Shown here piece after piece: positions 25,472-34,661 of a stretch of DNA of 64,000 bases (positions are counted from its first letter, which is position 1; each line of letters begins with the position of its first letter). A program made the position numbers and the translations under genes. The notes beneath the pieces were generated by a model that was not told the DNA's origin, made no database searches, and was given only the letters and a program-made list of their open reading frames with translations. The DNA lies in contig NZ_RQYZ01000005.1 in the NCBI RefSeq assembly GCF_003932855.1, forward strand, positions 62,001 through 126,000, written 5' to 3'. This DNA comes from Tessaracoccus sp. OH4464_COT-324. GTDB taxonomy: Bacteria > Actinomycetota > Actinomycetes > Propionibacteriales > Propionibacteriaceae.

Positions 25472-27225
25472 GTCGAGATTCCAAGGAGAACACTAAGCGC
25501 CGGGTGGCCCTGCTGAGACTGGCCCCGGCGCTTAGGCCGTTCGCCGGGGTTTATTCGGTGGGCATCATCTTGGCGCTGGCGACGACGGCGCTGCACGTCT
25601 CGGTGCCGCTGCTCATCGGCCATGCGATCGACTCGCCTATCGCGTCGGGGGACATGCCTGGCCTGTTCGTGGTGGTGGCGGTGATCCTGGCGATCGTGAT
25701 CGTGCGCGCGATCCTGGACTACTTTCGTCGTTACTGGTTGAGCCGAGCCTCCACCCGGATTCAGCATCGGCTGCGGCTGGAGCTGTTCGAGAAGTTGTTG
25801 TATCTGCCTCTGGCCGCGCACCGCCGCTGGGACAAGGGCCAGCTGATCACCAGATTGAAGGGTGATCTGACCCGTATCCGCCAGTTCCTGAACGTCGGTC
25901 TCGTCGTGGCCCTGAGCAGCATCGCCCAGATAGTGCTCGTCTTTGCGGTCATCCTCGCGCGGCACTGGCCGCTGGCGCTCGTGGCGGCCGTCGTCACCGC
26001 GCTGCTCGCTTGGGCGCTGGCGGTGCTGCTCAGACGTGCGGCGAAGGCCAGCCGCGCAATGAGCGAGACCGCGGGTGAGATGACGACCATGGTGGAGGAG
26101 GCGTTGCAAGGCATCCGCACGGTCTGGGCCTTCGGGTACCAATCAACCTTGTTCGCTGGTTTTGCGCAGGCGGCCGGGCGGCTGCGGGACATCGGGGTGT
26201 GGCGGATGCGGCTGTCGGCGGCGCTGTGGACAGTCATGGAACTCATCCCGAGCATTCTGTTGATCGTCACGGTGGCAGTCGGCGGTCTGGCGGCGGCCGC
26301 CGGCCAGCTCACCGTCGGTGACGTGGTGGCTTTCCTCGCGCTGCTCACCGCGTTGGCCGGCCCACTGGACACGCTCGGCTTCCTGGCCGACGGTGCAGTC
26401 AAGGCCGAAGTTGCCGCCCGTCGGCTCTTCGAAGTACTCGACGAGGAGGCCAGCCTGGCCCCCGGCGGGCGCAGGCTTGCCGAGGTACGTGGGCGCATCA
26501 CCCTGAGCGACGTGGTCTTCCAACACGCCGACGCCGAGCGCCCCCTGCTTGACGGATTCAGCCTGGACATTCATCCGGGGGAGACGGTGGCCTTCGTCGG
26601 AGCGAACGGCAGCGGAAAGTCGTCGCTCGTCAGCCTGCTGCCGCGCCTGGAGGACGTCACGGCGGGCCGGATCGAGCTTGACGGCGTGGACGTGCGCGAG
26701 CTGCAACTCGACCAGGTGCGCTCCACCTTCGGGATCGCCTTTGACGATCCGCTCCTGTTCTCGCACACGGTTCGCACCAACTTGACGTTCGGTCGGTCAG
26801 GGGCAACCGACGAGGAGCTCCGCGAGGCCCTCAGGATTGCGCGTGCCGAGTTCGTCCTCGACCTGCCCGACGGCCTTGAGACCCGAATTGGCGAGCAGGG
26901 CCTCACCCTCTCCGGTGGGCAGCGGCAGCGGATCGCATTGGCCCGCGCCATCGTCGCGCGCCCCAAGGTGCTCGTGCTCGACGACACCCTCTCCGCACTG
27001 GACATCCACACCGAACGCGAGGTGGAAGAGGCGCTCACGTCGGTGCTGACATCGGTCACGGGGCTGGTGATCTCGCACCGCGCCTCCACCGTCCAGCTCG
27101 CGCACCGAGTGGTGCTGATCTCCGAGGGGCGGGTAGGGGACGTCGGCACGCATGCCGAGCTGCTGGCTCGCTCCGCGGAGTATCGACAACTGATGTGCCT
27201 GGATGCGCAGGAGGCCCAGCCGTGA
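25468..27225 (+). CDS. Heterodimeric ABC exporter subunit with degenerate catalytic site
   Basis: This 585-residue protein has six transmembrane helices (about residues 25-310) followed by a nucleotide-binding domain. Walker A is GANGSGKSS and the signature LSGGQRQRI is canonical. The residue after Walker B is Asp rather than the catalytic Glu (LVLDDTLSALD), so this site is of the non-hydrolysing type. The GTG start overlaps the upstream hydrolase stop, and the stop overlaps the next ABC subunit (GTGA). The pair probably exports a lipid, peptide or drug. Confidence 0.9.
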   Translation: MSRDSKENTKRRVALLRLAPALRPFAGVYSVGIILALATTALHVSVPLLIGHAIDSPIASGDMPGLFVVVAVILAIVIVRAILDYFRRYWLSRASTRIQHRLRLELFEKLLYLPLAAHRRWDKGQLITRLKGDLTRIRQFLNVGLVVALSSIAQIVLVFAVILARHWPLALVAAVVTALLAWALAVLLRRAAKASRAMSETAGEMTTMVEEALQGIRTVWAFGYQSTLFAGFAQAAGRLRDIGVWRMRLSAALWTVMELIPSILLIVTVAVGGLAAAAGQLTVGDVVAFLALLTALAGPLDTLGFLADGAVKAEVAARRLFEVLDEEASLAPGGRRLAEVRGRITLSDVVFQHADAERPLLDGFSLDIHPGETVAFVGANGSGKSSLVSLLPRLEDVTAGRIELDGVDVRELQLDQVRSTFGIAFDDPLLFSHTVRTNLTFGRSGATDEELREALRIARAEFVLDLPDGLETRIGEQGLTLSGGQRQRIALARAIVARPKVLVLDDTLSALDIHTEREVEEALTSVLTSVTGLVISHRASTVQLAHRVVLISEGRVGDVGTHAELLARSAEYRQLMCLDAQEAQP

Positions 27226-28991
27226 GCGGTGAGCGCGACGCGCAGACCACCGACGCCGACCGCGCGGCCGGTCGGCGGCTGCTGCGGGAACTAGCGTGGC
27301 CCCACCGGCGCGCACTAGCTGGGTATGTGCTGGTCTCGGCGGTGGAAACGGGCGCCGGGCTGGCGGTGCCCTACCTGACCAGCCAGGTGCTGGATGAGGG
27401 TATCCCGCAGGCCGCAGCCGGCCTGGTTGGCGTGCTATTCGGACTGCTGGTGGCGCTGGGGGCGGCGGCAGCAGTGCAGGGTTTGTGCCGGTTCGTGTTC
27501 GTCGCCGGCACGGGACGGATCGGTAACGACATGTTGCGCGAGCTGCGCTCGCGACTGTTCCACCACCTGTTGTGGCTGCCGGTGGGTTTCCACGATCGAT
27601 ACAGCTCCGGGCGGGCGGTGTCGAGGATGACCTCCGACGTCGAGAGCTTAGAGGACCTGACTTTCGATGGTGTGGACGTCATCACTAACGCGGTCCTGCT
27701 GTCGCTCGGCACGTTGGGCCTGCTGTTCTGGCTGGACTGGCGGCTGGCGCTGGTGGTGCTCGCCGTGCTGCCGGTGGCGGGGCTGGTGGCCCGCTGGTTT
27801 GGGCGCGCCACCACGCGCGAGGCACGCCGCATCAGCAGCCGGGCGGCGGAGGTCATCGTGAGTTTCTCGGAGACGATCGGTGGATTGAAGGCGGTGCAGG
27901 CCTTCCGTAGGGAGGAGACGCGGCGCGAGGACTTCCAGCGGGCGTCGCAGGAGCTGCTGGATGCTGAGTTGGGCAGGCTGCGAGTGGACAGCATCGCCAG
28001 CCCGGCGATCCAGCTGGCGGGCAACGTGGGCGTCACGCTGGTGCTGTTGGCCGGTGGAATCTTCGCGGCCTCGGGATCGCTGAGCGTTGGCGTGCTGGCC
28101 GCGTTCGTGTTGGCGGTCCGCCAGCTGTTCAACCCGCTCTCGGAAGTGGGATATTTCGTCGCGCTCATCCACGCGACGCTGGCAGGGCTGGAAAAGATCG
28201 CGACCGTCCTCGCCGAGCCTTCGCCCGCCGACGACGGGATCACGCTGCCGGGTAGGGTCTCCGGGGCCGTGCGCTTCCAAGGGGTGAGCTTCGGCTACGG
28301 CCAGCAACCCGTGCTCAGCGATTTCTCGCTCAGTATCCCAGCCGGGCAGCGGGTGGCACTCGTGGGCGCCACCGGCGCGGGCAAGAGCACGGTGGTGAAA
28401 CTGCTCACCCGCTTCTATCGGGCGGACTCGGGCCAGATTCTGCTCGACGATCACCCGCTCGACACGCTCGCGGAGGAGACGCTGCGCAGGCAGGTTGCGA
28501 TGGTGACGCAGGAAACGTTCCTGTTCTCCGGCAGCGTCGCTGACAACATCGCGCTCGGCCGGCCCGACGCCAGCCGGGCCGAGGTGGAGGAAGCGGCGCG
28601 GCTCGTCGGGGTGGAGCCGCTGATTCGGCAGTTACCGAACGGCTACGACACCCAGCTTGGGTCGCGCGGAGGGCGGCTGTCCGCAGGCGAGCGGCAGCTG
28701 GTGGCGCTGGCACGGGTACTGCTCGCCGATCCGCCGGTGGTGGTACTCGACGAAGCCACCAGCTCCCTGGACATCCCCAGCGAGCGGCGGGTGCAGGCGG
28801 CGATGGCTGCCGCGCTGGCCGGGCGCACCGCAGTCATCATCGCGCATCGACTCACCACCGTGCAGTCCGCCGACCGGGTGTTGGTCCTTGACGGTGGGCG
28901 AATCGTCGAGGATGGGGCACCCGCAGAGCTGCTCATCGGCGGCGGGCACTACTCCGGCCTGCACCGTGCCTGGCTTGCCTCCCTGGCGTGA
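27222..28991 (+). CDS. Heterodimeric ABC exporter subunit with consensus Walker B
   Basis: This 589-residue partner of the preceding exporter half has the same architecture of six helices then NBD. Walker A GATGAGKST and Walker B VVLDEATSSLD (with catalytic Glu) are canonical, while the signature reads LSAGERQLV instead of LSGGQ. Together with the Asp in the first subunit this is the reciprocal pattern of one degenerate and one active ATP site seen in TM287/288-type transporters. It converges with the methyltransferase gene 17 bases later. Confidence 0.9.
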   Translation: MSGERDAQTTDADRAAGRRLLRELAWPHRRALAGYVLVSAVETGAGLAVPYLTSQVLDEGIPQAAAGLVGVLFGLLVALGAAAAVQGLCRFVFVAGTGRIGNDMLRELRSRLFHHLLWLPVGFHDRYSSGRAVSRMTSDVESLEDLTFDGVDVITNAVLLSLGTLGLLFWLDWRLALVVLAVLPVAGLVARWFGRATTREARRISSRAAEVIVSFSETIGGLKAVQAFRREETRREDFQRASQELLDAELGRLRVDSIASPAIQLAGNVGVTLVLLAGGIFAASGSLSVGVLAAFVLAVRQLFNPLSEVGYFVALIHATLAGLEKIATVLAEPSPADDGITLPGRVSGAVRFQGVSFGYGQQPVLSDFSLSIPAGQRVALVGATGAGKSTVVKLLTRFYRADSGQILLDDHPLDTLAEETLRRQVAMVTQETFLFSGSVADNIALGRPDASRAEVEEAARLVGVEPLIRQLPNGYDTQLGSRGGRLSAGERQLVALARVLLADPPVVVLDEATSSLDIPSERRVQAAMAAALAGRTAVIIAHRLTTVQSADRVLVLDGGRIVEDGAPAELLIGGGHYSGLHRAWLASLA

Positions 28992-29008
28992 CTGGTGGAC
29001 GGTGTCGA

Positions 29009-29683
29009 TCACGTGCCTCGTCTGAGCAGGAGGTTCACGTAAGGGCGCTCGACCAGGTGCCCGTGCTCGCTGACCGCCAGGTCGCGCTCATCCGACTTGG
29101 CCAGGAAGTCAAGCGGGAGTCCGGCCCGTTCGACCCAGCTGAGCACATCGTCGGCGTCCAAGATGCGGAAGCCGTGGCGGGTGAAGGACAGGGAGCGCAT
29201 GAAATGGCTCTCCGCGAAGCTCAGGCACAGTAGCCCTCCGGGGCGCAGCACGCGAGCGAACTCGCCGAGCGTGGCCTGGGGATCATTCCAGAAGTAGGCG
29301 GTGTTCACGCTGAGCGCACGGTCGAAGTGCGCGTCGGGCAGCGGGAACACGTCTCCGGCACAGCACAGGAAGTCGGCTCGGCCTGCGGCGATGAAGGGCT
29401 GGTTGAAGGAGCGCGCCTCATCCACCATCGTCGGCGAGATCTCCACACCGGTGTAGCTGAGACCGGGGTGCTGGGAGAGCGTATAGCCCAGATGGCCGGC
29501 GCTGCCGCAGCCCTGTTCCAGGAGTCGGGGACGGTCGCAGGCCACGTCGGGCAGCCCCAACCCATCGAGCGCTGAGAGGATCATCGTCAGGTTGCGCAGG
29601 CCCATGGCCTGCCCGAAAGCGACGCCCGTCGCGCCCGACGGGCACCGCAGCTGCTCGGCTACCTCTTTGCTGCTTAACGCCAT
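29009..29683 (-). CDS. Class I SAM-dependent methyltransferase
   Basis: This 224-residue Methyltransf_11-type enzyme has SAM motif I (LLEQGCGSAGHLG near residue 54), the acidic motif II (YTGVEISPTMVDEAR) and the post-motif LPDAHFDRALSVNTAYFW. Its substrate is unknown; the fold is typical of enzymes acting on small molecules or lipids. It stands alone between the ABC exporter and a truncated response regulator. Confidence 0.85.
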   Translation of the reverse strand: MALSSKEVAEQLRCPSGATGVAFGQAMGLRNLTMILSALDGLGLPDVACDRPRLLEQGCGSAGHLGYTLSQHPGLSYTGVEISPTMVDEARSFNQPFIAAGRADFLCCAGDVFPLPDAHFDRALSVNTAYFWNDPQATLGEFARVLRPGGLLCLSFAESHFMRSLSFTRHGFRILDADDVLSWVERAGLPLDFLAKSDERDLAVSEHGHLVERPYVNLLLRRGT

Positions 29684-29827
29684 TCGGCAATCCTATGGCA
29701 TGCTCCGGGCCCTGTTGGCGGGAAGACCCCGGGCGGGATTGGTCGGGCGGCCAGCAGCTTCCTTCCGCGCCCGATGTGCTGACCAGGAGGGGGAGCCGCA
29801 TCACCCAAACCGGTACCGGCGCCGCGG

Positions 29828-30226
29828 CTACCTGCGCCAACCGGTGACGACGCCGTTGCGGTAGGCGAGGATTACCAGCTGGGCGCGGCCGCGGGCGCCC
29901 AGCCGGCTGAGCAGCCGTGAAACGTAGCTTTTGATGGTCGCGGGAGAGAGCGTGAGCTGCTCGGCGAGTTCCGCGTTGCTCAGTCCCTGCGAGATGAGCC
30001 GCAGCAGCTCCAGGTCGCGGCTGGATAGGTCCTCGATCTCCTTGGCCGGCCGCTGTCCCGGTTCGTAGTTGGCCAGGACTCGCGTGATCAGGCTGGGCGA
30101 CAGCATTGATTCACCGTGGTGCGCCTGTTGGATGGCGTGCGTGATCTCCCCGCGGGAACTAGTTTTCAGCAGGAACCCGGTGACCCCAGCGCGTAGCGCC
30201 TCGTGGAAGGTGGCGTCGTCCTCCAA
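29828..30226 (-). pseudogene. LuxR-type response regulator, N-terminally truncated
   Basis: Only 132 residues remain. They begin in the last third of the receiver domain (LEDDATFHEALRAGVTGFLLK, with the conserved Lys of the switch region) and continue through an intact LuxR-type HTH (LSSRDLELLRLISQGLSNAEL ... TIKSYVSRLL). The phosphoacceptor Asp and the first ~80 residues are missing. Beyond about 30232 the sequence becomes an opposite-strand ABC permease fragment. No start codon with Shine-Dalgarno exists; the TTG at 30226 is only the first possible one. It is most likely a deletion remnant. Confidence 0.8.
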
Positions 30227-30234
30227 CGAGGTGG

Positions 30235-31194
30235 GCGCCGCTGGCCGATCTGCGCGCGGACATCCAATTCTCGGCCGGCGCCGACGCGGTGCGCCAGCGG
30301 CTGGAGGCGGCGCTTCGGGCCGACGAGCGGCTCGGCAACGTCCGGGCGTTCAGCAAGGTGCTGTGCGAGGCCCGTGGGCCTCAGGGGTGGGAGAGTCTTC
30401 GGGTGGAGGTGGGCGACCATTCGGCGGGCGCCGTCGAGTTCCTGGCGGGGCGGCGGCCCGTGAGGGGAGAGATCGCACTGTCGGTGCTGAACGCGAATCG
30501 GTTTCAGGTATGGGTGGGGGACACTCTGCGGCTGCGTCGAGGCGGAGAGGAGGGCAGCGAGACCGTCTCCGGCATCTACCAGGACGTCACCAGCGGCGGA
30601 CGGACGGCGAAGATGCCGGGCGGCGTTGAGGAGGGGGCGGTCGGCCACATCATCTACGCGGATGTGCTCGACGGCGCAGACCCGGAGCTTCTCAGCCGGG
30701 AGTATGGCGCGCGGTTCCAGCGCGCGAGCATCGTCCCGATGCCGCAGTACGTGGCTGAGGCCCTGTCTCACGTGACCGAAGCGTTGCGCAGCGCGGCCTG
30801 GCTGTCGTTCGGGTTCGGTTTGTTGGTCGCTGGTCTCATCACCGTGCTTTTCCTGGGGCTGCGGTTGAGCAGGGAGCGGCGTCGCCTCGGTGCCCTCGCG
30901 GCGCTCGGCTTCTCCCGGCGGGAACTGGGCGCCCACGTTCGGCGCAAGGCCACCGTCATGGTTGCGGTGGGCACCATCGTCGGCACCCTGTTGGCCGCGA
31001 CCGTCGGCGAGTTGTTGCTCAGCTGGGTGATTTCCGCGACCGGCATCGGCCTGACGAGTCTGCGGCTCGTCCCGCAGCCGCTGCTGGTTCATGTCGGCTG
31101 CCCGGTTGCCCTGCTGGGGACTGGTTACCTCGCGGCGACCGTCGTCGCGGCGCGGCTGCGGCGCGGGGAGATCAGCGAGTGGCTGACCAAGTGA
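30235..31194 (+). pseudogene. FtsX/MacB-type ABC permease, N-terminally truncated
   Basis: About 320 residues remain, starting inside the extracytoplasmic domain (APLADLRADIQFSAGADAVR) and ending with three transmembrane helices at about residues 190-310 (SFGFGLLVAGLITVLFLGL and two more). The first transmembrane helix and half of the periplasmic domain expected in this family are absent. No ATG or Shine-Dalgarno marks a start; a GTG at 30289 is the first candidate. It is followed 11 bases later by its presumed ATPase, which is intact. It shares a breakpoint with the truncated response regulator. Confidence 0.78.
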
Positions 31195-31205
31195 AAGGAG
31201 GCCGT

Positions 31206-31967
31206 ATGCCGGACGTGATGCTGGAGTGCACCGGAATCACCAAGACATGTCTGAACACCGACCCGCCGACGCAGGTGCTGCACGGCGTGGATCTGCGGGT
31301 GGCCGAGGGTGAGTTCGTGGTCATCATGGGGGCCTCGGGCTCGGGGAAGTCGACGCTGCTCCACACCATCAGTGGCATGGATCGCCCGACGACGGGGCAA
31401 GTTCGGCTAGAGGGCCGGGAATTGACGAGCCTCGGGGACGACGAGATGAGCCGCGTGCGGCTGACCCGCATGGGCTTCGTCTTCCAGCAGGCCTACTTCC
31501 TGCCGAACCTGAACATCCGTGACAACGTCCTGCTGCCGGCGCTCAAGGCGGCGCCGAAGCAGACGGAGGCCGTGGTAGCCCGCGTTGACGCGCTGCTCGA
31601 ACAGTTCGGCATCGCGCACGTCAAGAGGCAGGGCATAACGGAAGTTTCCGGCGGGCAACTCCAACGCGCCTCGCTTTGCCGGGCGTTGGCGGGGGAGCCG
31701 GTCATCGTGTTCGCCGACGAGCCGACCGGGGCGTTGAATAGCTCCATGTCTGCGGAAGTGATGGACGCGCTGTCCGGCATCCACGCCGAGGGCCGCACGG
31801 TCGTCATGGTGACCCATGACCCGGCGTGCGCAGCCCGGGCGGATCGGGTGGTGTACCTTGGCGACGGGCTCCTCGTTGACTCCTGCTGCCTGGGAAGATG
31901 GCGCCGGGCCGACGCCGCCCGCCGGGAGGATGAGCTTCTCGCCTGGCTGCGGGGGCTTGGCTTCTGA
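31206..31967 (+). CDS. ABC transporter ATP-binding protein (LolD/MacB type)
   Basis: This 253-residue ATPase starts at an ATG with AAAGGAGG 5 bases upstream. Walker A is GASGSGKST, the Q-loop is GFVFQQAYFLPNLNIRDNV, the signature reads VSGGQLQRASLCRAL and Walker B is IVFADEPTGALN. The family pairs with FtsX-like permeases in antibiotic-resistance or lipoprotein-release systems, which agrees with the adjacent permease remnant. With the permease broken it may be non-functional or may serve another partner. A short cysteine pair (DSCCLGRW) near the C-terminus is unusual. Confidence 0.9.
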   Translation: MPDVMLECTGITKTCLNTDPPTQVLHGVDLRVAEGEFVVIMGASGSGKSTLLHTISGMDRPTTGQVRLEGRELTSLGDDEMSRVRLTRMGFVFQQAYFLPNLNIRDNVLLPALKAAPKQTEAVVARVDALLEQFGIAHVKRQGITEVSGGQLQRASLCRALAGEPVIVFADEPTGALNSSMSAEVMDALSGIHAEGRTVVMVTHDPACAARADRVVYLGDGLLVDSCCLGRWRRADAARREDELLAWLRGLGF

Positions 31968-32078
31968 GCGGCAGGGAGGGAACCGAGCGGCCTTTTCTCT
32001 ATCCGCGTCCGGCGCTACATGACCTACACGGTGCCGAAAGCGACACGGCTTGGGCCTGTGTCGGTGAGGAGGAAGAAG

Positions 32079-32930
32079 ATGGCCTTTCAGACCTTCTTGG
32101 CTGCTGGCCAGAGACACTCCGTGGCGCGGCTGGCGGACGGGAGGGTGATCGCTGCGGGGGCAAACACCTGCGGCGAGTGCTCGACGGGCCAGTGGCGGGA
32201 CGTTGTGGCGGTGGCGACAGCCAATGTGCACGTGGCTCGCAACACCGGCCGGGCTCATACCTTGGGGCTTCGAGCCGACGGGACGGTGCTGGCAGCAGGC
32301 TGGGACGAGGCCGGGCAGTGCGCGGTTCAGGGTTGGCGGGACGTTGTCGGAATTGCGGCCGGTTGGCGGTTCAGCGTCGGGCTGCGCGGCGATGGAACGC
32401 TGGTGACGGCTGGGCGGGGTACCGAAGGACAGCTCGATGTCGCGCAGTGGCGCGACGTGGTTGCTGTCAGCTGCGGCGATTGGCACACGGTGGCGCTGTT
32501 CGGTGATGGCACGGCGGGCGCCACCGGTAGTAACGCGATGGGCCAGTGCGCGGTCGATTCTTGGGGAGAGATGCGCTGCGTCGCGGCCGGATACCTGCAC
32601 ACCCTGGGCCTGACCCGGCAAGGTCGGGTGCGGGTGGTCGGCCCTGCGGAGTTCTGGGCCGGTAGCGAGGAATGGACCGACGTGGTGGCGGTCGCGGCGG
32701 GCAGCTATCACAGCGTCGGGTTGACCGCCCGAGGCGACGTGGTGGCGGTCGGGCGCTCGGACTTTGGTCAGTGCGCGGTGGGTGAGTGGTGTGACATCAT
32801 CGCGGTGGCGGCAGGGGCGCTTCACACTCTGGGACTGCGCGCTGACGGAAAAGTTCTGAGTGCAGGAAGCGACGAGTATGGCCAAAGGCAGGTTGGCTCG
32901 TGGCAGCTTGCCGCTCTGTGTGCGCGTTGA
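32079..32930 (+). CDS. RCC1-like seven-bladed beta-propeller protein
   Basis: This 283-residue protein consists almost wholly of RCC1-type repeats with the pattern W-x-DVVAVAAG-x2-HTLGLRADGTVLAAG-x4-GQC-x-V. Seven units can be drawn (DVV/DII or equivalent at about residues 42, 88, 128, 170, 212, 252), and the last tryptophan strand closes with the N-terminal TFLAAGQRHS. The ATG has GAGGAGGAAG upstream. There is no signal peptide or additional domain. Bacterial RCC1-like proteins are mostly uncharacterised, so no function is assigned. Confidence 0.82.
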   Translation: MAFQTFLAAGQRHSVARLADGRVIAAGANTCGECSTGQWRDVVAVATANVHVARNTGRAHTLGLRADGTVLAAGWDEAGQCAVQGWRDVVGIAAGWRFSVGLRGDGTLVTAGRGTEGQLDVAQWRDVVAVSCGDWHTVALFGDGTAGATGSNAMGQCAVDSWGEMRCVAAGYLHTLGLTRQGRVRVVGPAEFWAGSEEWTDVVAVAAGSYHSVGLTARGDVVAVGRSDFGQCAVGEWCDIIAVAAGALHTLGLRADGKVLSAGSDEYGQRQVGSWQLAALCAR

Positions 32931-33070
32931 GTCGTTGGGTTTCGCTAGAGCGCCTGCGGCGGAGACGGTTGCTCTTCGGCCGCCTGTGCGGCGCGGCGCA
33001 GGGGAACTGGGTGAAGAACCCGACGATCCGACCTGCTGTATATCTCAGTCCGGAGGGGGACTGGTTTCTC

Positions 33071-34291
33071 TCACGGGACGCGGTGGGTCTCCAGCCAGGA
33101 ACGCGCCGCTTCCCGGGCCTGGGCGCTGAGCGTAGGCAGCGTGGCGTCTAACACAGTTCTCGTCTGCTCGGGCGAGCAGAGCTCCGCCAGGAGGTCCAGG
33201 GCCTCTGGCAGCGTGCCAGCGGTGCACTCCGGGAGCAGCCTGCGTGCATGTTGAGCGCCGCGACGGCGGTGCAGCTCGTTCGGCGACAGCCTGGTCAGCG
33301 CGTGCAGCAGGCGCAGCTTTGTCGCGGTGCCCTGCGGCTGTGCTAGGTGGTTGAGCAGCGCGTCTCCCGCGGCGAGTCGTTGATCCGGTGCGGGATCCAG
33401 CCGGAGCAGCGCTTTGACGCAGACGGGGGAGCGTTGCGCGGAGTAGTCGCGGATGGCCCGAACTACAGCAGCGCGCGCCTCCGCTAGCTCCTGTGCTGTC
33501 GGCATCAGGTGGATGAAGGCGGACGCGCAGGCCGCGGAGGCGTCGGGGTCGTCGGCAAGGTAGCCGCCGACGACCGCCCGTGCTTGCCGCATCTCCTTCT
33601 TGGTCGGTCGAAGACGCAGCAGGGTGCGAGCGCACTGCGCAGCGTGGCGTCCGGTGGATTCATCGAGGACGCGCAGCAGGGCGGCTCGTGCCTCGACCTG
33701 CTCGGCGCGGGTCGGGCGGAGGAGAGCGAGCGCATCGGCGCAAATCCGTGTGTGCCAGGCGTCGGCGCGTAGCTGCGCCAGCAGAGCCGCCCGGGCTAGC
33801 GCCAGTTCCTTGGGCCTTGGGCGATTGCCGGCCAACGCTCGGGCGCATTCCGCTGCCGCCCGAGCATCAGCGGCGACAACGTGTGCCAGCAGTGCGGCAC
33901 GCGCGACGGCGAGCACATCGTCGGTGGGGCTCAGATGGGGCAGCGCGCGTGCGAACTTCGCCGCATCCCAGGCGCCCGCGACAGCGAGGCGATCTACAAC
34001 TGTCGTCCTCGCCAGCGTTTCCTCCTCTGGGGTGGGACCGAGCCGTGCGAGGGTTTGAGCCAGGCGAGCGACGTGGCGAGGCTGCGCGGCGCCCAACTGG
34101 CCGAGCAGTACCGTGCGACCCAGCGACAGGTCATCCGGCTCGGGCCCCAGCCGGGTCAGCAGCCGGGCCAGGAAAACCACTTCCCACGGGCGTGGGGTGG
34201 TGGCCAGTCGATCTACTACTAGGATGCGAGCCTCGGAATCGGACACGGGGGCGGGGCCACTCGCGTGGCCGAAAGCATCGTGACCGAACAC
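33071..34291 (-). CDS. Alpha-helical repeat protein of unknown function
   Basis: This 406-residue protein starts at a GTG with AAGGAGGAGCT immediately upstream. Residues 17-337 form nine consecutive units of 35-37 residues with the consensus T-P-x-E-x2-x-ARAALL-x2-L-x9-A-x-x-A-x-AL-x-RL-x-P, each predicted as two antiparallel helices. The last 69 residues look like two degenerate units. The architecture is that of an alpha-solenoid (TPR/Sel1/HEAT-like) used for binding a partner. There is no signal peptide. It converges with the RCC1-like gene. I do not recognise the family. Confidence 0.75.
   Translation of the reverse strand: MFGHDAFGHASGPAPVSDSEARILVVDRLATTPRPWEVVFLARLLTRLGPEPDDLSLGRTVLLGQLGAAQPRHVARLAQTLARLGPTPEEETLARTTVVDRLAVAGAWDAAKFARALPHLSPTDDVLAVARAALLAHVVAADARAAAECARALAGNRPRPKELALARAALLAQLRADAWHTRICADALALLRPTRAEQVEARAALLRVLDESTGRHAAQCARTLLRLRPTKKEMRQARAVVGGYLADDPDASAACASAFIHLMPTAQELAEARAAVVRAIRDYSAQRSPVCVKALLRLDPAPDQRLAAGDALLNHLAQPQGTATKLRLLHALTRLSPNELHRRRGAQHARRLLPECTAGTLPEALDLLAELCSPEQTRTVLDATLPTLSAQAREAARSWLETHRVP
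33281..34243 (-). repeat. Nine coding units of about 108 bases (36 residues)
   Basis: The units end at residues 50, 86, 122, 158, 193, 229, 264, 300 and 337 of the helical repeat protein, each closing with a hydrophobic-x-P. They share the pattern ARAALL and are diverged at the DNA level, so this is an old repeat array rather than a recent tandem duplication. Confidence 0.7.
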
Positions 34292-34507
34292 AGCTCCTCC
34301 TTCGCGGCTGTTCCTTCAAAGTATGACAAGGAGCTGGCCGGGATACACGAAACCCCTGGTCGGTCAGCGGGCACATCCATGAGGGGTTACGTCCGATCGA
34401 GTGGAAGTTTCGCCAATCGGGGATTACCGGCTATAGTTGTCCAACGGTAATCAAGTTGCCGCTGCCGGAGCGACTGCGCAAGCTCCGCTGCGGTGGCCCA
34501 ACCGCCA

Positions 34508-34580
<73 letters not shown>

Positions 34581-34661
34581 CGAAGTGGATGTTGTCCACT
34601 CGTGCGCCTTCCGGCATCTTGCCGCAGGGCCTTTTGTTTGTTAGCGAAAGGGACATCCAGC

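Noticed and set aside
33281-34243. Repeat array considered as a CRISPR or recent tandem duplication
   Set aside because: The units are diverged at DNA level, in frame, and encode regular helices, so they are protein repeats.
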